Positions 16,990 through 27,015 of a stretch of 64,000 nucleotides of DNA are shown in pieces; positions within the stretch are counted from its first letter, which is position 1, and each line of letters begins with the position of its first letter. A model generated the notes under the pieces. That model saw only the letters and a list, made by a program, of their open reading frames with translations. It was not told the DNA's origin and did no database searches. The DNA is taken from positions 56,738 through 120,737 of the forward strand of contig CAIURC010000103.1 of the NCBI GenBank assembly GCA_903901425.1, in the 5' to 3' direction. Source of the stretch: an uncultured Spartobacteria bacterium. GTDB lineage: Bacteria; Verrucomicrobiota; Verrucomicrobiia; Chthoniobacterales; Chthoniobacteraceae. The translations under genes were made by a program, and so were the position numbers.

Positions 16990-19900
16990 CTACCTCCCAC
17001 CGGAACGCACCTGATCGTGATACTCCATCCCTTTCTTGATCCAATACTGGTCTTCAGGGTCGTCCCCGAAGGAGCCGGAGCCGCCGAACGGGTTGAACCG
17101 CATCCCGGGCTTGCCCCATTCCGGACGTGAGGTTTTTGCCTCGATCTGTGCACGGCCGGCTTCCCGGAACAAAATCCATTCCGGGAACCCAAACGACTTT
17201 CCGCAGGCACCGTAATTGAAATTCCCGAAATTTTCGTATTTTGGATGGAGCTGCTTGTAATCCCAGGCTCCGTGGTCCCGCACGGTGTCCCTGAACCACC
17301 AAGGATCGAACTGTCTGGAGGAAAACTCCATGTTGGCGGCGAGGCTGACGCCGGGTGGCGCGACAGGCATGAACTCGTCCTCTGGCCTCAAGGGCCCGAT
17401 GAAATCTGCGGGATAAATGTAGAGCCCCAGGGGATCCATCTGGTTCACCGGATCCGCGTTGACATAGGCATACAGATTCAGTCCCCCGCTCTCCCCAATC
17501 GGATCCCGGCTCAGCCAACGCCCCAGATCCGGTGCGTACGCTCGAAAGGGCGCCAGAACCAGACCCGTTGCCCGGTGTTCGGGATGCCCTGAATACCCCA
17601 AAAATGCATCCCGATCTCCTTCGACCCGCTCCGATTTGCCCCAGAGCCCGTACCGGTACCGGGCGCGGATCCTGCCAGTTTCATCCACCAACTCTCCCAC
17701 GCTGCCGAGATGGTCCCGGGCATAGAAACATTTTGTGCCGTCCGCGAGCTCACCCTCCGGATACAGGTTCCTCAGGAGGCGCCCGAACCCGTCCCGTTCT
17801 TGGAGGACTTCCATCCCGTCCCAGATCCATTCCCGGGCGGGAACCCCATCCCGAGCCTCGCTGATCCGGCGCCCCAATCCATCGTATTTCCACCGGTACT
17901 GAACCTGGGCTGCATCCACGCCGGCGATCTGACCAGAGGCGGACCAGAAAAACCTGCGTTCTGGCGCCTCGGTAAGGTTGCCCTCCGCGTCATACCGGAG
18001 TGGAGGCCCGGCTTCGGGCAACCGGAAACTCCACTCCTCCTCGGACTGGTTTCCCCGGGAATCCCGGGCCCGGATTCTGACCCGGTTCTCCCCGGGAACC
18101 CCATGGATTCTCCGTTGGAACCGCCAGAGTGCGGTGCCGGGGATCTGCACAGTTTCCGTGTGGAGACCATTCACCTCCACCCGCGACTCTTCCGAGACGG
18201 TTCCCTCGATGGTCACGGGACCAGCGCCGCCATTGTTAAGGCGTTGGTTGAGTCCGTTGAAACGAATGTGCTGTTCGGAAACCGGGTCCGCCTCAAAAAT
18301 CCGATTCAGGTTTCCATCGAACGCCCAGCGGTATTTGAGCAGATCGGCTGCCCCTTTCCATGCGGCCCCCACCAACTCTCCCGACTTCGAGTATTCCAAT
18401 GCGTAGCGGCCACTGAGTGGACCGCGTTCGCTTTCCCAAGACTGGATCCGCCCTCCTGGCTCGGACGTGTATGTGTGCCGCGAAACTAAAATTCCGTTCT
18501 TTGTGTGCCGGATTCCGGCCAACTCAAGGGCGCCGGGAGCGATGGAACGGTTGGGAACACTCAAAAACTCGGTCTTCCACCCAGCCGGCCCCATGATTGC
18601 GTTGGGCCGCTTTGTTCTGTTGCCCGCACCGTATTCGAACTCAAACTGACCCAGATCGGAATTCACACGGGTCCTGCGTCCCAAAAAATCGTAGACCCAG
18701 GCCTCGGTCCGGCTCACCGCTCCGGCCTCTGAAACCACCTCCCTCTGGTTCCTGCGATTTTTCCAATCGTACCCGGAGCGAATTTTGTGTCCGGGTCGAT
18801 CCACACTCTCCAGAAGGCCGGCTCCGGGAAAACCAGCACCCAAAGGGTTGTAGCGGTAAAACTCCTGCCAATCGCCTGAAGTGATCCGAGTCAGCCGCGC
18901 CAGCGGGTCGGCATATTCAAACCGGATATCGTCCAGTCCGCTGTGGACCTCGCGGACGACCTGACCGGCGGGACTGTACTCGAAAATGCGGCTTCCGGGT
19001 GAACCGGGCTCGGCACCGGTGTCGATCGAAGCCAGTCGCCCGCTCAAAGGCTGGTAGCGGTAGGTGGCAAATCGGCTTCCGTCAGGCAACCATTTCTCAG
19101 TGACCCGTCCTTGGAGATCCCGTTTCCAGCGGGTCACACCGCCTTCGGGGTCCGTCAGGCGGCTGGGGGCGCCGCACTTGCACCATTCCAGCTGGGTCAA
19201 CCGCCCAAGCGGATCTTGAAAAAGAACCGGGTGCCGCAGAGCATCAAAGAATGTCCGGCGCCATGCCCCGGCACGGTCTTTGACCGCATGGAGATCGAGC
19301 CGGTTGAAAACAAACTGTTCGGTGGTTCCATCCGGAAATGTGCGGAGCGTGACCCGGTCAAAGAGGTCATAGTCCAGGGTCAGCACCGTGCCTGCCACGT
19401 CGCGCCAACGGCGGACCCGTTGTGCGGCATCGTAGGTGAACTCGGCCAGAACAGCGCTTTCACCGGTGCCGCCCTTTTTTTCCACCCGCATCAGGAGTCC
19501 TTCGCCATCTCCGGGACCTGCGAGAAAGGAATCTCTGGTTGGGTTTTTCGAGTAAAAGAAACGGAGAGTTTCATTGTTCTGGCCCCGGGAATCCGAGATT
19601 TGGAGGACCTGCCCGGCATTGTTGTAGGTCGAGGACCGCACCCAACCAGTTCCGTCCATCAGAACTCCTGGCCTGCCTTGGAAATATTGGGAGCAGGACA
19701 GAACGGTCCGCCATGCGCCGTTTTCAAACCGCTGGACCTGGGCGAGATTGCCTCGTTCGTACTGGTACCGGACCCTGCGTCCCTCCGGATCCATCTCTTC
19801 CGAGGGCGCTCCGGGAGGCGCGCCGGCCAGGGCCGCCGGATCCGGGAACCGGGTTTGGGTGAGGGTCCAGGCATCGCCACCGCCGGGAATCTCCACCCGG

Positions 19901-22347
19901 CGGAGCACCTTGCTGGGCGTGGAACTGACACCTATGGTGTGGGCGGAGGTTTGTCCGGGATAATTGAACCAGACCCGGCCCTCTAGGGGGGCTTTGATGC
20001 TCGCCGGCACGGCCGTGATGGTGTTTTCGGCCGAGACCAGCCAGTTGTAGATGAGCGCGGACCGGTAATCGCGCCCGGCCATGGCCCACTGCTTCTTGTC
20101 CCAGAAAAATGTGTTCCGGTAGTGGAGGTTCTCGATTTTGGGAAGGAACGGCACGCGCTCCCCGTTCACCTCCACCCAGTCCGGAGGCCGACGGTTGCCT
20201 GTTTCCTGATCGACAAAATCCAGTTCCCCGAGCAACCCGGGAAACGCCAGGTCATTGGCTTCCACCCGTTCCCGGTCTCCATCCGGGTCCACTGCTTCCA
20301 CAAAACGCCCCGGCTCCTGATTGACTCCTGGGAGGTCGCCGGTCTTGAAACGGGTCACCCCGTACGGAGTCAGGATCTGCTCCAGAAAATCGTTCCTTCC
20401 GTACCGAAACTCAGACTGGATTCCCATCGGATCCACGATCTTCCGGAGCCGCCCCTCAGCGTCATACGAGAACGTGGCTGTCCGGTTGAAAGGATCGGTC
20501 ACGGCCCGGATTTTTGAGGGGTCCTCGTTGGGATCCCTGCTGTAACCCAGTGCGGTGGCGCGGCCCTGAGCGTCCACGATTTTTACCAACCGCTGGGCGG
20601 AGTCATACAGGAAGCTCATGGCCCGCCCGCTCGAGTCCGCCCTCCGGGTCAGGTAATAACGGTCCTCCGCCACGCCATCCGGGCGCGAGAATATCTCCTC
20701 GCTGCCATCGGGATACGTCATCCGGTACGCGCGGGTTCCGGCCGGACTGTTCAGCGGTGCGGGAATGAAACTCAATTCGGGCCGGTCGTTGTACTTGGCT
20801 CTGGCATACCGCTGGGTTCCGCTGATGTGGGAGTATCGGAAAAAGGATCCATCGCCCCGGATCCAGCGAACGGAGGAATTGGGGCTATTGAGATCGCCCG
20901 TGCCGTCCTTGGAAATGTAGGCATCAAAACTGTGCGTCCAGTTCGGACCAAAATTAGAGACCATGGCACCCCGGCCCGGCAGGACGGGACTGCGCTGGTC
21001 GTAGGTGAGCTTCAAAACCATTCCTGGTCCGATGGGCGGCGCGTATTTGAGGGGAGTGTCACTCACCACCACGCCCGGGTTCAGCAACCGGAACGTGTAA
21101 GTGGCCATGGCGCAATCCTTCAAGTTGCCGCCCCGGAGCAGGTCTGAGCCCTCGGCGTCCCGTGCATGGACGCAATGCCGACCAAAAACGGTGCGAGCCT
21201 CGGGCTCAGACACGGGCCGGTACCCTTCGGGCACCCTGGTGCCTCCGTGGACTCCAATGTATCCAGTCAACTGTTCGTCCAGCGCTTCCTGCTCAATCCA
21301 ACCGTCGAACTGGAGATGCGGATCCTGAATCCGGACCCTGCCTGGCTCCAGCTCGGTGGCCGCTGAGTAATGTCCGAACCGCCAGTGAACGACCGAGGGA
21401 GTGACCAGCGCTGCCCCGGGCTGCCTGAAATACACGTGGAACTGTCCGCCCCCCGCCCTGCTTTCGGACACCAGTTCGGCCAAAGGAAGGCCGTCCCGGA
21501 TGAATGCCTGGCGCTCCTGCTCGTCATGCACGTCTGGAAAAACAGGTTTGTCTCCGGCGGGAACGCAGACCGCGTTCAGCGCACTAAATCCGCAGAACAC
21601 GTTCTGCTCGGCGCGCTCCCGGAGAAACCAGAGAGCCTCGCGGGCCCGCACCAGCGCCTCGGCGGTCGCACCACTCCACTCCCGAGTTGCGGCCTCCGAA
21701 ACCAGTTCCGAAAGGCGTTCCCGTCGCCCCAACTGGATGCTGATCTGCACCAACGATTCCAGCGCCTTGTCTGCGACCCGGACGCCCTCCCGGTCTCTGG
21801 CTCTGCGGGTCTGGCTCCACGCGTTTTCAAGAGCCACAACCGCTTCTTGAAACCGGCCGTGCCTTCGGCACAACACGCCCTTCTCCAGCCAGAGCGTCCC
21901 GCGGATCGGCGACTCCTTGAACCGCGCCAGATGCCCATCCAGCACCTCCCGGTTCCGTGGATTAAAACTCCCGCCCGACCGCCCGTAGTCCTCGAGCCAT
22001 GTTCCAAGCGCCTCTTTTTCTGCACCGGATACCGTACTCCGTCCCCGGACGGGCACCGGACCCGACAGGATTCGAGCCCGCGCAACCTCACCGAGGTCCG
22101 GTGCCGCCGAGAGCCTTTCCCGGGTCCACGCAGGCGGCGCATCCTCGAGAACCGCGGGGCGTCCAGAGGGGAGTTCGCTCAGAATTGGAGCAGGCGGAAT
22201 CCAAGCTTTGGCAAACCCATCCTTGGATGCCGCAGGCGGCCTGCGCTCGGCGCTGTGCGCACTCAGCACCCCGGCAATTACCAACGCGAACCCACAGATC
22301 ACACCGCGACCGAAAACCGACCGCACTTGGTTTAAGCACCCCTTCAT
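16990..22347 (-). CDS. Rhs/YD-repeat protein with internal C39-like peptidase domain and toxin-44-like C-terminal tip
   Basis: A 1785-residue secreted protein. ATG at 22347 is chosen because it opens a clear signal peptide ending near AHSA (residue 33) and follows the upstream gene by 7 bp. Residues ~140-245 are helical and repeat-like. Residues ~245-345 resemble a papain-type C39 peptidase, with Cys252 (NVFCGFSAL), His326 (HWRFGHYSAA) and Asp342 (VRIQDP) in the expected order. YD repeats run from ~480 to ~1640 and close with the Rhs core signature ending MDPLGL. The last 143 residues form a variable tip with WDYK, FGNFNYG and GDDPEDQYWIKKG, resembling polymorphic toxin type 44. The Rhs shell is expected to encapsulate the tip until delivery. 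Confidence 0.88.
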   Translation of the reverse strand: MKGCLNQVRSVFGRGVICGFALVIAGVLSAHSAERRPPAASKDGFAKAWIPPAPILSELPSGRPAVLEDAPPAWTRERLSAAPDLGEVARARILSGPVPVRGRSTVSGAEKEALGTWLEDYGRSGGSFNPRNREVLDGHLARFKESPIRGTLWLEKGVLCRRHGRFQEAVVALENAWSQTRRARDREGVRVADKALESLVQISIQLGRRERLSELVSEAATREWSGATAEALVRAREALWFLRERAEQNVFCGFSALNAVCVPAGDKPVFPDVHDEQERQAFIRDGLPLAELVSESRAGGGQFHVYFRQPGAALVTPSVVHWRFGHYSAATELEPGRVRIQDPHLQFDGWIEQEALDEQLTGYIGVHGGTRVPEGYRPVSEPEARTVFGRHCVHARDAEGSDLLRGGNLKDCAMATYTFRLLNPGVVVSDTPLKYAPPIGPGMVLKLTYDQRSPVLPGRGAMVSNFGPNWTHSFDAYISKDGTGDLNSPNSSVRWIRGDGSFFRYSHISGTQRYARAKYNDRPELSFIPAPLNSPAGTRAYRMTYPDGSEEIFSRPDGVAEDRYYLTRRADSSGRAMSFLYDSAQRLVKIVDAQGRATALGYSRDPNEDPSKIRAVTDPFNRTATFSYDAEGRLRKIVDPMGIQSEFRYGRNDFLEQILTPYGVTRFKTGDLPGVNQEPGRFVEAVDPDGDRERVEANDLAFPGLLGELDFVDQETGNRRPPDWVEVNGERVPFLPKIENLHYRNTFFWDKKQWAMAGRDYRSALIYNWLVSAENTITAVPASIKAPLEGRVWFNYPGQTSAHTIGVSSTPSKVLRRVEIPGGGDAWTLTQTRFPDPAALAGAPPGAPSEEMDPEGRRVRYQYERGNLAQVQRFENGAWRTVLSCSQYFQGRPGVLMDGTGWVRSSTYNNAGQVLQISDSRGQNNETLRFFYSKNPTRDSFLAGPGDGEGLLMRVEKKGGTGESAVLAEFTYDAAQRVRRWRDVAGTVLTLDYDLFDRVTLRTFPDGTTEQFVFNRLDLHAVKDRAGAWRRTFFDALRHPVLFQDPLGRLTQLEWCKCGAPSRLTDPEGGVTRWKRDLQGRVTEKWLPDGSRFATYRYQPLSGRLASIDTGAEPGSPGSRIFEYSPAGQVVREVHSGLDDIRFEYADPLARLTRITSGDWQEFYRYNPLGAGFPGAGLLESVDRPGHKIRSGYDWKNRRNQREVVSEAGAVSRTEAWVYDFLGRRTRVNSDLGQFEFEYGAGNRTKRPNAIMGPAGWKTEFLSVPNRSIAPGALELAGIRHTKNGILVSRHTYTSEPGGRIQSWESERGPLSGRYALEYSKSGELVGAAWKGAADLLKYRWAFDGNLNRIFEADPVSEQHIRFNGLNQRLNNGGAGPVTIEGTVSEESRVEVNGLHTETVQIPGTALWRFQRRIHGVPGENRVRIRARDSRGNQSEEEWSFRLPEAGPPLRYDAEGNLTEAPERRFFWSASGQIAGVDAAQVQYRWKYDGLGRRISEARDGVPAREWIWDGMEVLQERDGFGRLLRNLYPEGELADGTKCFYARDHLGSVGELVDETGRIRARYRYGLWGKSERVEGDRDAFLGYSGHPEHRATGLVLAPFRAYAPDLGRWLSRDPIGESGGLNLYAYVNADPVNQMDPLGLYIYPADFIGPLRPEDEFMPVAPPGVSLAANMEFSSRQFDPWWFRDTVRDHGAWDYKQLHPKYENFGNFNYGACGKSFGFPEWILFREAGRAQIEAKTSRPEWGKPGMRFNPFGGSGSFGDDPEDQYWIKKGMEYHDQVRSGGR
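17000..17420 (-). other. Rhs variable C-terminal tip, polymorphic toxin type 44-like
   Basis: This is the part of the Rhs gene after the conserved DPLGL boundary, about 143 residues. It has no YD repeats. Motifs include WWFRDTVRDHGAWDYKQ, FGNFNYGACG and GDDPEDQYWIKKG; the WDYK and DDP-x-DQ-x-WI signatures are those I recall for polymorphic toxin type 44, a predicted nuclease-type toxin. No search was run, so the family call is provisional. Confidence 0.55.
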
Positions 22348-22354
22348 TTTCACA

Positions 22355-25300
22355 TCAATTTCGAGCCTTCGCCCCTTTTGCGGGTACCCGGCTCGCATTT
22401 GCCGGACTGAGAATTTCCACCCTCGGTGCGATGCGATCTCCCGCTGCCCCGGGCCCGAACCCCGTCCTCTTCGGATCCAGTGGGAACCCATCCCGCCCGT
22501 CAGGGACACCGTCGCCATCGGTGTCGGCCAAGAAAGGGTCGGTGCCGCGGATCCATTCCTCCGAATTGCTGAGACCGTCCCCGTCGTTGTCGTTTCGGAA
22601 CGGATTGATGCCGGTGCCGCGGACCAAAGCGTCCCGAAGGCCGTCCCCGTTGGAATCCGCGAACCGGTATGGATCCGACCCGGCCAAGAGTTCATCGCGG
22701 TCTGGGATCCCGTCTCCATCGGTATCGGCATTCGCGGCGTCGTAACGGATCAGAAACTCCCATCCATCCTGAACCCCGTTTTGGTTGGCATCCTGCATCC
22801 CGTCTGTTGCGGAACCCGGATCCAGCCCGTGCGCGCGCTCCCATCCGTCTGGGAAACCGTCTCCATCCGTGTCCGGGCTGAGCGGGTTTGTCCGGCCATC
22901 GGCCACCTCGACATCATCCCGAACCCCATCCTGATCGGTATCCGCGCTGGACGGGTTAAGCCCGAGCTCAAACTCTTTTCCATTCGACAACCCATCCCCA
23001 TCTGGATCCCCCTTCGGGTTCTCGTCCAGATCCCCAAACCAACGGTACTCGAAATAATCCGGGAGACCGTCTGCATCCCGGTCTGGAACCCGTAACCCGG
23101 CCCGTTCCCCCAGGTAATCCTCGAACGCCTCCCGCTCAGAGTGGGTCTGAGCCCCTTCAAAAATCAGGAGTTCGAACAGGTGTCCCTTGAAAAAACCAGA
23201 AGCCATGCCAGCTCCGCCAAGACGCCCTGGAGGGCGGACCCGGGCGGCAATCGTGCCGCGGGATTCACCGGCCAGCACCCCATTTGCGAAGTACCTTGCC
23301 TGCCCGGACTCATAGCGGAACGCCGCCACTCTCCATGCGGAATCCGCCCTGCAGGGGAACGTTCCGAGTGCGGGATAAAACTGGGGATGAAGGTCAAACA
23401 CGCCGGCGCCATTCCTACCCAGAGAAAGGCCGCACCCGACATCCGTGAGCACCCCGGTGTCGGGATAGGAGTTGTCTGAGAGCCCCGCCCATCTGCCGGG
23501 TGCCACCTCATAAAACTCTTCCAGCGCGTCAATGAGCCCCTGCTCAAACCGCGTCGAACCCCGCTGACGGACTGAAATTGGCCACCCGTTCCACGCACCC
23601 TGTGCACCGGTCAATTGACGGGCACACCGGTCCGCGTTCCAGCCTCCGGTGGGGTTCGCCACATAGCGGTTTGCGGCCGGGTCATAAAAAAACATCGGAC
23701 TCACATCAAACCGCCGCGCGATCCGCCCCTGCGCCGCCGGAACTGGAAGCGCCGCCTCCAGTGCTGAGAGCGGAACGCACACCCGCCCCACACCTGCAAT
23801 CTCGGCAAACCGCTGGTTCGACCATCTCGAAAACCGGAACGGCTCCGGCGCCCGTGGCACTTGGGGCCACGGGGATTCGCCCGGACCTGGGGGAGCACCC
23901 AGAAGGTAGCTCTGGCCGGACAACCCACTTGCCCTCAGCCCGTACGTCACGCCCACGCGCGGAAAACTCAATGTCGCTTCGGGTGCGACCACGGCAAGCA
24001 CAGTGAAACTTCCGCCGTCCGCCGGAGCCTGGAACTGGAGTTGGTCGTTACTCCCGTCAAAACGCACCGTGGGCAGGCCGCCGAACCGGGCCACGGTCGG
24101 CCTCCCATCGCGAGCGCCCACCTCGGTAGCATCATTCCCGCTCCCGGACAAATCCTTCCACACCCGCACCGCGCCCGCTTCAGTTTCCATCTCGGCATCG
24201 GCCTTGAGCCAGAGCCTGAGTTTGTCGAGTCCCAGCGACCGGCCCGGATCGAGGCGGAACTCGACCCCGGCAAATTCTCCCAGCCGTGTCCGAACACCCG
24301 CCACCACCGAATGGTAGGGGGAAGGATTCTCCGGCATCCGAAACCTTGCCTTGGCAAGACCGGCGCCATTGGTCACCGCGCGTAGAACGCGGGAGGTTTC
24401 ACCCGTGGGCACTGGCTCCTCGGAAATCCCGACCCCGAGTCCACCGCCTCCCGTTCGAACCACGAACATCACGTCCGCACCCTCGATGGGGTGTCCCGAC
24501 TGGTCGGACACCCGCACGCAGAGGGGTTCGGGAAGCCAATCCCCAATTCCACCCGCCTGACGGTCGCCGGATACCATGTCCACCGTGGGTACTTCCCCGT
24601 CAAAACGATCCAACGGATCAGACTGGGTCCGCCACTCTTCTGCATTGCTGCGGCCGTCCCGGTCCGGATCCTCCCATCCGGCAGATTGCAAACCCCCGAA
24701 ATACTCCCGCTCCCAGGAATCAGGCAAACCGTCTCCATCCGAGTCTGGAAAGGGATCGGATGGGGAGGCCGAAATAAGAAACTCACGCCGGTCGGTTCGG
24801 CCATCCACATCGAGATCCCCGCCACCGTCCCGGCGCAACTGTCCAAAGTGTGCCTGTTCCCAGCGATCCGCCATCCCATCGGAATCCGCGTCTTGAGCAA
24901 ATATGACGCAGCTATCGAGAGCCGCCTTGGGATCCGCAAGTGCGCAGACAGGAACCAGCGGTTGCTCCGCCTCCACCTCTGCCCGGTGCAGGCAGAGTCC
25001 ATTCTTCCAGAACCACAACTCGGGTCCGCGCCGTTCGACCCAAAACCTGTCCGCTGCGGTGTACCGCCCAAAACTGGGTGTACCGAACCCGGGATCTCTC
25101 GGGATCCGGTTGATCACGGATTTACCGCTCATAATCAGCCGAACCGTCCCTGCCTGTCCGAGAATGCCGTGTTCAACCCGGCCGGGTGTTCCCTGTTCCC
25201 CCGCTGGGTTGAGTCCGGCCATTGCCCGGAGTCTGGGATCCCCGAACCGAAACCCGAAGAATCCGTTTCCCTCCAGGGGAACGCTTCCCCATGCCCCACA

Positions 25301-26950
25301 CTGCCAACCTGGGACCGCCGCACCCCGGACCGCCCGGGAACCGGCACCGGCACCCACTGAAAACTCCATGCCGACCGGCTTCCTCCAGAAAACGGGCTCC
25401 GCAAAACCATAGCCTTTGGTGTCCAGGAGGGCCGATCCGGAACCAGTCAGCGCAAGATCCACCACGAGGGGCCCATTGAAAACAGGCACCCAGCCCATTT
25501 CGGTTCCGTTGATACACACGCCCAACTGATTCCCCTCCCGGACCACCCGAACCAGATCCCCGGGACTGAGCCCCGCTGAGTGGCCCGGGCCGCCACCGGA
25601 GTGCGTGAACGCAAGTCCACCGCGCACCAATCGGAGCACAGACATTTGCGCCGCGCCGCCGGCAGCATCGGCCCCCAACCCGGCGGCGACCAAACGGATC
25701 TCGCCGTTGGCCGGATCAGCCCGAAACTCCAGCCAGCCGTCTCCCCTCAACACCTGAGCCAACCGGGTTGAGCCCGAGGCGGCTTTCAGCAGAACGGAGC
25801 CTCCATGCGGTCCGGCTCCAACTTCAAGTCCCGCACCCGGCTCCCAGACCAGCGGCTGGTCCATGGAAACCCCGGACACTTGGCCGTGGGTCACTCCAGC
25901 CCCTTTGGACGCCGCAAAAACCATGGGAACCCAAACCTTCCCGGGAACCTCCAAGTCCATCATAGCAACATCGTTCACCCAGAACCGGGTCTGGTTCCCG
26001 CTCCGTTCCACGCAAAAAACGTCGCTCAATCGGCTGGCCGAATCTGAAGTCCACACCACCTCATCCCCGGAGAGCACCTCGAACCGCCCATCCACCCGTC
26101 TCCGGAAGCCTTGAAAATCGGCCCCGGCAGAGCTCGGCTCAGCCTCGAAACGGCGAAGGCCCGCCAGGGTTTCGGCGCCTTCCATCGCAAACCGGAACAG
26201 AAATTTGCAATCCGAAGTGAGCAGAGACAGAGCCCGGAGTCCCTCGCTTCCCGAAGGCGCACTGGCTGACCGTACGACCCGACTGGGTCCATAAGCAGAT
26301 GTGAACCCGAGGGCAGGCTCCCAAACCATCTCCCCCGCTGGCTCCGCACGCTCCACCCGCGCAGCATCAATTCCCGCATCCGCAGCTGAAATCACCGCAA
26401 CCGCCTGCAAAGGCTCCTGATTCCCTTGCGCAGATTTGAACACCTCCACCCCGTCCACCTCGTACCGCACGATCCCGTTTCGGCGCCGGACGCAGAATGT
26501 CCGGAATGAATCCAACCCAGTCAGGGTGCCCGGATTCAGGGGCCGGATCTTGTTCAACTCCCGAACTTCAAAGAGGGGCACGGCCCCCGGCACGCTTCGG
26601 AACGCATGCGAAAACCCGGACGCGTCCAGACGCTCGCCCACGGGAGTCAGGCCCGCACACGCAATGCGCCCCGGGTTTTTGATCCGGAAAGAGAAGGCAC
26701 CATCCCCCGAGATCCATGGGTGGCCGTGGGCTCCCGCCTCCCGGCCACCCGGACGGACCGTGACCGGGTCCCACGATAGCCGTCCGTTGTCCGGCCCTGC
26801 CCGCATGCCACCGGGGCTGCGCCATTGAACGGCCTGTGCCTGGGTGTCGCGCTCCTGCCCGTGCGCCGCCCAGCCTGCAAGCAGACCAAACCCGATTCCC
26901 AGAATTGCCGCCCTTGCCTGCCCATCCCCATGCCTCCCAAAATACCTCAT
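22355..26950 (-). CDS. Giant secreted protein with four tandem beta-sandwich-like modules, LamG domain and TSP3 calcium repeats
   Basis: A 1531-residue secreted protein starting at ATG 26950 behind a GGGGGG ribosome site; the signal peptide ends near AHGQ. Residues ~40-730 contain four similar ~170-residue modules, three of them opening with patterns such as MVWEPALGF, LVWEPGAGL and PVFWRKPVG and containing a vNG-type turn. A first set of Asp-rich thrombospondin type 3 repeats follows (DADSDGMADRWEQ, DSDGDGLPDSWE), then an Ig-like piece, then a LamG/concanavalin-like domain (~850-1300, with KLRLWLKADAEME and GRTIAARVRP-like strands), then a second set of TSP3 repeats that ends the protein. 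The last 25 residues (APRVEILSPANASRV) look like the start of another Ig-like domain that is cut short. Likely a calcium-stiffened surface adhesin or stalk. Confidence 0.8.
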   Translation of the reverse strand: MRYFGRHGDGQARAAILGIGFGLLAGWAAHGQERDTQAQAVQWRSPGGMRAGPDNGRLSWDPVTVRPGGREAGAHGHPWISGDGAFSFRIKNPGRIACAGLTPVGERLDASGFSHAFRSVPGAVPLFEVRELNKIRPLNPGTLTGLDSFRTFCVRRRNGIVRYEVDGVEVFKSAQGNQEPLQAVAVISAADAGIDAARVERAEPAGEMVWEPALGFTSAYGPSRVVRSASAPSGSEGLRALSLLTSDCKFLFRFAMEGAETLAGLRRFEAEPSSAGADFQGFRRRVDGRFEVLSGDEVVWTSDSASRLSDVFCVERSGNQTRFWVNDVAMMDLEVPGKVWVPMVFAASKGAGVTHGQVSGVSMDQPLVWEPGAGLEVGAGPHGGSVLLKAASGSTRLAQVLRGDGWLEFRADPANGEIRLVAAGLGADAAGGAAQMSVLRLVRGGLAFTHSGGGPGHSAGLSPGDLVRVVREGNQLGVCINGTEMGWVPVFNGPLVVDLALTGSGSALLDTKGYGFAEPVFWRKPVGMEFSVGAGAGSRAVRGAAVPGWQCGAWGSVPLEGNGFFGFRFGDPRLRAMAGLNPAGEQGTPGRVEHGILGQAGTVRLIMSGKSVINRIPRDPGFGTPSFGRYTAADRFWVERRGPELWFWKNGLCLHRAEVEAEQPLVPVCALADPKAALDSCVIFAQDADSDGMADRWEQAHFGQLRRDGGGDLDVDGRTDRREFLISASPSDPFPDSDGDGLPDSWEREYFGGLQSAGWEDPDRDGRSNAEEWRTQSDPLDRFDGEVPTVDMVSGDRQAGGIGDWLPEPLCVRVSDQSGHPIEGADVMFVVRTGGGGLGVGISEEPVPTGETSRVLRAVTNGAGLAKARFRMPENPSPYHSVVAGVRTRLGEFAGVEFRLDPGRSLGLDKLRLWLKADAEMETEAGAVRVWKDLSGSGNDATEVGARDGRPTVARFGGLPTVRFDGSNDQLQFQAPADGGSFTVLAVVAPEATLSFPRVGVTYGLRASGLSGQSYLLGAPPGPGESPWPQVPRAPEPFRFSRWSNQRFAEIAGVGRVCVPLSALEAALPVPAAQGRIARRFDVSPMFFYDPAANRYVANPTGGWNADRCARQLTGAQGAWNGWPISVRQRGSTRFEQGLIDALEEFYEVAPGRWAGLSDNSYPDTGVLTDVGCGLSLGRNGAGVFDLHPQFYPALGTFPCRADSAWRVAAFRYESGQARYFANGVLAGESRGTIAARVRPPGRLGGAGMASGFFKGHLFELLIFEGAQTHSEREAFEDYLGERAGLRVPDRDADGLPDYFEYRWFGDLDENPKGDPDGDGLSNGKEFELGLNPSSADTDQDGVRDDVEVADGRTNPLSPDTDGDGFPDGWERAHGLDPGSATDGMQDANQNGVQDGWEFLIRYDAANADTDGDGIPDRDELLAGSDPYRFADSNGDGLRDALVRGTGINPFRNDNDGDGLSNSEEWIRGTDPFLADTDGDGVPDGRDGFPLDPKRTGFGPGAAGDRIAPRVEILSPANASRVPAKGAKARN
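22455..23090 (-). repeat. C-terminal thrombospondin type 3 calcium-binding repeats
   Basis: Coding repeats with the pattern DxDxDGxxDxxE, including DRDADGLPDYFE, DPDGDGLSNGKEFELG, DTDQDGVRDDVE, DTDGDGFPDGWE, DTDGDGIPDRDE and DNDGDGLSNSEEW. Each can bind calcium through its Asp side chains. This is a stalk-type segment inside the 1531-residue protein. Confidence 0.85.
24905..26830 (-). repeat. Four tandem ~170-residue modules in the giant secreted protein
   Basis: Reading the protein from residue ~40 to ~730 shows four divergent copies of one module. Shared features are a W-x-P or W-x-K opening, a Gly-rich strand, a G-x-F-x-F-R-x strand (SFRIKNPGRIACAGL, FFGFRFGDPRLRAMAGL), an FxVxR strand and a closing VPV strand. 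I do not recognise the module as a named family. Confidence 0.55.
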
Positions 26951-27015
26951 TCCATCCCCCCTCATTTGTCCTACTGCCCAACCCATTCTTCAGCCTCGCC
27001 CCGGCTCCAGCCCCA

